This document shows positions 14,115-17,323 of a stretch of DNA of 17,323 nt, piece after piece; position 1 is the first letter of the stretch, and the number at the start of each line of letters is the position of its first letter. Below the pieces are notes generated by a model that was not told the DNA's origin, did not search any database, and was given only the letters and a program-made list of their open reading frames with translations. This DNA is from Flavobacteriales bacterium UBA7382 (GTDB lineage: Bacteria > Bacteroidota > Bacteroidia > Flavobacteriales_D > Sanyastnellaceae): contig DKNS01000003.1 of assembly GCA_002469765.1 (NCBI GenBank), positions 28,179-45,501 of the forward strand, given 5' to 3'. The translations under genes were made by a program, and so were the position numbers.

Positions 14115-17084
14115 TCAAAAACGGCTTTTGGCCCCCAAATGTTCGAGCACCACGCGTTGAATCTCTGTCCTTGTGTCGAGGCGAAGCAAGGTTTTGTTCG
14201 ACGCTTCAGGGTAGGTTCGGTTGCTCAAGAACACGTACACCAAATCGTAGGTTGGGTCCACCCACACCAATGTTCCAGTGAACCCGCTGTGGCCAAAACT
14301 CTCCCATGACGCGAGGTCGCAAGTGGGGCCAGAATCGGGTTTCAACGCGGGCTTGTCGAAGGCCATTCCCCGGCGGTTGTCGCCGTCCACAAAGGCCCGG
14401 CTCGTCCATTGTTTCAACACATCTTCTGGCACGATTCGGATGCCCTTGAACACCCCGCCTTGGCGCCACGTTTCGGCAAGCTCAGCAAGGTCGTAGGCGT
14501 TGGAAAAAAGCCCTGCATGGCAGGCAACACCGCCCATCATCGCTGCGCCGGGGTCGTGCACCGTGCCACGCACTTCACACCCTCTGAATTCACGGTCCCA
14601 CTCGCTCGGGGCGATGCGCTCTTCTTGCACGCCTCGGGCCAACGGGCGGTACCCCATGCTTTGCCAACCCATCGGGCCAGCCACGTGGTTGGCCACCCAG
14701 TTTTCAATGTTCATCCCCCAAGCGGACAAGACCTTGTCCCACATGTAAAAGCCCAGGTCGCTGTAGCGGTATTCGCCTGGGGCGTCCAGTTCGGCGTTCA
14801 GGATGGTGGTCCAAATGGTATCCAGGTAGGATTCCTCCATGTACATCCCTGGGCTGACAGGCACAAAGCACGACGCGTCTGGGGCTTCGCAGAAAGCCCC
14901 CGTGGTGTCGTCCAGGGCGCTGCGGTAAAACGGAATCCATGACGTGAGCCCGGCTTGGTGGCTCAACAATTCGCGCGGGGACCGCGTGCCCAGCGGATGA
15001 TCTTTCAGCTCGGGCAGCATGTCGTGCACACTTCCATCTTCTTCCAAAAGCCCAAACCCAGCCATGTGCATCAGAGCATTCCCAGTCGCGGCGACTTTGG
15101 TGATCGACGCCAGGTCGTACACCGCATCAGGGGTGGTGGCCTGTTTCCCGTCCAGCGTGCCGACCGTGTGGTCCATCACGATTTGGCCTGCATGGGCGAC
15201 GACGACCCTCGCGCCTGGCATGGCCCGTTTCGCCAGGGCATGCTGCAAGAGGCTGTCCACTTGCGAATTCGGACGATTCCAAAATGCGAGGCGCTCGTCC
15301 ACAGGACGTCCCAAACGCATGGCGCCTTCCATTTCCAGCCCTTCTCCCTCATGCCATGGGCTGTCCACAGGCGTGACAGGCAGCTTTCCTGCGATGGGGG
15401 TGACCCCTGCCACAGCGTCGGCCACAGCATGGCATGTGCGTTCGTCGTCTTGGTAGGCAACCAAGATGCCGGCCACATGGCGCTGAAGTGCCACAAATTC
15501 TGGCAAGGCATAAGGGTTGCCCATCCACACCACCATGACGTTCCTGGGGTCGAGGTTGCGCTCGTCCAAGAGCTTGGTGACACGTGCCAGGCCTTCAGGT
15601 TGGATGCCAAAATTTCGAGACGGCCGATGGCTCATCTCGGTGGCGGTCACCAGCACATGGGTGGCCTGCGCCAACGCCGATTGGATTTCCCGTTTGCCTA
15701 AACCGCTTGCGTCTTTGCCCACCACGTGCCTCGACACGGTCCAGCCTTCGCCAAGGTGCTTGGCGAGTTGGGCTTCGAGTGGGGCGCACGATTCGGCGTG
15801 GTTGGCCAAATCCAACATCACAGCGCGCCCTTGCGTGGCCGCCCAAGTCTTTGGGTATGCCGAATGGCCTGGGAGCATCGTGAGGCTCTGCGCGAGCAAT
15901 TCGCGGTGGACAAGCTCGGCGTGTATGGGCTCAAAGGCTGTCCCTGCGGCTGGCACAGGTTCACCAGCATCGGTCCAAAGTTTGGCCAAAAGCACGCGGC
16001 GGCATTTGGTGTCGATGTCCAAGGTGTCCAAGGTGCCATCGGCGAGGGAGGCCATGGCCTCTTCAATTGCAGCGACAGGGTCTCCTGGGAACAACAAGAC
16101 GTCGTTGCCTGCCTTCAGGGCATCTCGAATGCGTCGGCGTTCTCCCGCAAAGTCTGCGAAGCCCTTCATGCTCATGGCGTCTGTAAACACAAGGCCTTCG
16201 AAGCCCATCTTCTGCCTCAACAGGGTGTCGACAATGGCCGGGGAAAGGGTGGAGGGCTGGGCTTCGGTGCTGTCCAGCCCAGGTACATCCAAGTGGGCGA
16301 CCATCACCCCGCCCATGCCGTGGTCGACGGCGTATTGAAACGGGGCCAATTCCACCGAATCCAGCCGTGAACGGTCATGCAAAATGGAAGGCAGGGTGGC
16401 GTGAGAATCGCTGTCGCTGTCACCGTGCCCAGGGAAATGTTTGGCGGTGGCCAGCACCCGTTGATCCTGGAGGCCGTCCGCGTAGGCTTGCCCCAATTTG
16501 GACACCCACTCCACGGATTCTCCAAAGCTGCGGCTGCCGATCACCGGATTGATGGGGTTGGAGTTGACGTCCACAACGGGCGCGAAGTTGACGTGGACGC
16601 CCGTGGCGCGGAGGCTTTGCCCCACCACTTGGCCAAACATCCTGACCAGTTCCTCGTTGCGCGTTGCGCCCAAGGTCATGGCCCGTGGGAAGGAGCGGGT
16701 GCTGTCAAGGCGCATGCCCAAACCCCACTCGGCGTCGGACGACACCATCAAAGGCACAGAGGCCATGTCCTGCAACCGCTTCAGTCGGATGCGTTGGTGG
16801 TCAGGACCGCCTTGCATGCAAATCACCCCCCCCAATCCGAGGTCTCGGGTCCATCGCTCTGCCTCGGCCCAACCTAAGGTGTCGGTCCGAGCGTAGATGG
16901 GCACCATGAGCAATTGAGCCACGCGCTGCTCCATGGTCAAGGAGGACATCACGCTGTCCACGACGGCATTTGGGCCATTTAGAAAACCCGGCGTTGTGGG
17001 GGTGAAAGTTGGGGATTGATGTTGGCCAAAGTAGCAGCCCCAAAAGGCAAACAACGCCCCCAAGGTCAGCGCGATCCGGGCCAT
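14115..17084 (-). CDS. Exported GH3 (NagZ-type) beta-N-acetylhexosaminidase fused to a serine-hydrolase (beta-lactamase-like) domain
   Basis: This 989-residue protein joins two enzymes. The first part is a GH3 domain (about 40-375) with KHFPGHGDSDSDSH (215-228), whose His228 is the NagZ-type acid/base, and FTDAMSMKG (300-308) with the nucleophile Asp302. An alpha/beta linker domain (about 385-580) resembles GH3-C. Residues about 600-989 form a class C beta-lactamase/DD-peptidase-like domain with SITK (660-663, catalytic Ser and Lys), YSD (774-776) and an HSGFTG motif near 932. The N-terminus has a hydrophobic signal (residues 2-18) with GC at 16-17; the lipobox is weak (FWGC), so lipoprotein status is uncertain. 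Likely it trims peptidoglycan fragments in the periplasm or at the outer membrane (inference). ATG 17084 shares one base with the cmk stop; TTG 17087 is less likely. bshA begins 3 bp after its stop. Confidence 0.9.
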   Translation of the reverse strand: MARIALTLGALFAFWGCYFGQHQSPTFTPTTPGFLNGPNAVVDSVMSSLTMEQRVAQLLMVPIYARTDTLGWAEAERWTRDLGLGGVICMQGGPDHQRIRLKRLQDMASVPLMVSSDAEWGLGMRLDSTRSFPRAMTLGATRNEELVRMFGQVVGQSLRATGVHVNFAPVVDVNSNPINPVIGSRSFGESVEWVSKLGQAYADGLQDQRVLATAKHFPGHGDSDSDSHATLPSILHDRSRLDSVELAPFQYAVDHGMGGVMVAHLDVPGLDSTEAQPSTLSPAIVDTLLRQKMGFEGLVFTDAMSMKGFADFAGERRRIRDALKAGNDVLLFPGDPVAAIEEAMASLADGTLDTLDIDTKCRRVLLAKLWTDAGEPVPAAGTAFEPIHAELVHRELLAQSLTMLPGHSAYPKTWAATQGRAVMLDLANHAESCAPLEAQLAKHLGEGWTVSRHVVGKDASGLGKREIQSALAQATHVLVTATEMSHRPSRNFGIQPEGLARVTKLLDERNLDPRNVMVVWMGNPYALPEFVALQRHVAGILVAYQDDERTCHAVADAVAGVTPIAGKLPVTPVDSPWHEGEGLEMEGAMRLGRPVDERLAFWNRPNSQVDSLLQHALAKRAMPGARVVVAHAGQIVMDHTVGTLDGKQATTPDAVYDLASITKVAATGNALMHMAGFGLLEEDGSVHDMLPELKDHPLGTRSPRELLSHQAGLTSWIPFYRSALDDTTGAFCEAPDASCFVPVSPGMYMEESYLDTIWTTILNAELDAPGEYRYSDLGFYMWDKVLSAWGMNIENWVANHVAGPMGWQSMGYRPLARGVQEERIAPSEWDREFRGCEVRGTVHDPGAAMMGGVACHAGLFSNAYDLAELAETWRQGGVFKGIRIVPEDVLKQWTSRAFVDGDNRRGMAFDKPALKPDSGPTCDLASWESFGHSGFTGTLVWVDPTYDLVYVFLSNRTYPEASNKTLLRLDTRTEIQRVVLEHLGAKSRF

Positions 17085-17323
17085 CAAGTGCGGTCCGCCA
17101 TGCGGGTTCGCGCCATGGTGAGCAAGAAGTTGAATTGCTCTTCCACCGTCAAGTCGCTGTTGTCCACCACGACTGCGTCGTCGGCCTGACGCAAGGGCGC
17201 CACTGCACGCTCAGAGTCGATTCGGTCGCGGCTGAGGACGTTGTCCAAGACGTCGTCGTACGACACGTCTTTGCCCGCCAACTGCAATTCACGCAACCGA
17301 CGGTAGGCGCGCGTTTCCGGGTC
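17084..17323 (-). CDS. cmk: Cytidylate kinase, C-terminal 79 residues (partial at window edge)
   Basis: Cytidylate kinase phosphorylates CMP and dCMP with ATP. Only the C-terminal part is in the window; the gene continues beyond base 17323. The tail from DPETRAYRRLRELQLAGKDV through the aspartate-rich segment and on to SRDRIDSERAVAPLRQADDAVVVDNSDLTVEEQ follows the family pattern: RDxxDSxRxxxPLxxADDAxxxDxS. The R-D-x-x-D and D-S-x-R parts bind nucleotide in characterised Cmk. It reads without interruption to the edge in frame. It is the first visible gene of the leftward operon; its TGA overlaps the start of the GH3 fusion by one base. Confidence 0.93.
   Translation of the reverse strand, partial: DPETRAYRRLRELQLAGKDVSYDDVLDNVLSRDRIDSERAVAPLRQADDAVVVDNSDLTVEEQFNFLLTMARTRMADRT

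Noticed and set aside
13356..14309. Plus-strand ORF (317 aa) antisense to bshA and the end of the GH3 fusion
   Set aside because: Rich in His, Arg and Gly and opposite two firmly identified genes.
15517..16338. Plus-strand ORF (273 aa) antisense to the GH3 domain
   Set aside because: Shadow frame rich in Ser, Pro and Ala without conserved blocks.
1..17323. Defence system, mobile element, CRISPR array, tRNA or rRNA
   Set aside because: Nearly all of the window is taken by recognisable housekeeping or envelope genes, and the gaps are too short to hide these features; no direct repeats or inverted ends were seen.

Overview
The window looks like a compact chromosomal segment from a member of the Bacteroidota, most likely an uncultured Flavobacteriales-type bacterium with moderately high G+C (judged by eye, not computed). 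The evidence is the gene content: BshA next to a NagZ-type GH3/serine-hydrolase fusion, a YciO-type YrdC protein, a small transaldolase and a RlmD-type methyltransferase. Several transcription units also carry the Bacteroidota -7 promoter element TAnnTTTG, and most starts lack a clear Shine-Dalgarno sequence. I see no tRNA, rRNA, CRISPR array, IS element, phage gene or defence cassette. No gene-free stretch exceeds 300 bases; the largest gaps are about 83 bp (2068-2150), 55 bp (47-101) and 51 bp (8820-8870).

Layout, left to right. A short 3' tail of an unidentified plus-strand gene (2-46) precedes pcm (protein repair). Converging on pcm is a minus-strand pair: transaldolase, then a YciO/YrdC-family protein. 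A divergent promoter region at 2068-2150 separates transaldolase from a rightward run of five genes: lipoprotein, polyprenyl-phosphate sugar-1-phosphate transferase, OmpA-domain exported protein, FAH-family hydrolase and shikimate kinase. Most junctions in this run overlap. The run meets a leftward pair (rlmD-like methyltransferase, then a PyrR-like phosphoribosyltransferase) end to end at 6836/6838.

A second divergent promoter region (8820-8870) launches a rightward trio: a secreted endonuclease/exonuclease/phosphatase-fold enzyme, a large SLC12-type cation-chloride cotransporter-like permease and type II 3-dehydroquinate dehydratase. Their junctions overlap by 4 nt and 1 nt. aroQ abuts the last gene of a leftward run: cmk (3' part only, cut by the window edge), the GH3/serine-hydrolase fusion, bshA and a small two-TM protein.

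Functional picture: mostly housekeeping. Two shikimate-pathway steps (aroK, aroQ) lie in separate rightward units. Envelope functions are represented by the polysaccharide priming transferase, lipoprotein, OmpA-like protein and NagZ-like fusion. Redox thiol synthesis (bshA), RNA and nucleotide metabolism (rlmD-like, pyrR-like, cmk) and ion transport make up the rest. I did not find a convincing new multi-gene system. The points most worth checking are start codons placed exactly where a transcript from a TAnnTTTG promoter should begin (leaderless mRNAs), an RlmD homologue without the usual Fe-S cysteine cluster, the uncharacterised N-terminal region of the OmpA-like protein, and convergent gene pairs with no room for a terminator between their stop codons.
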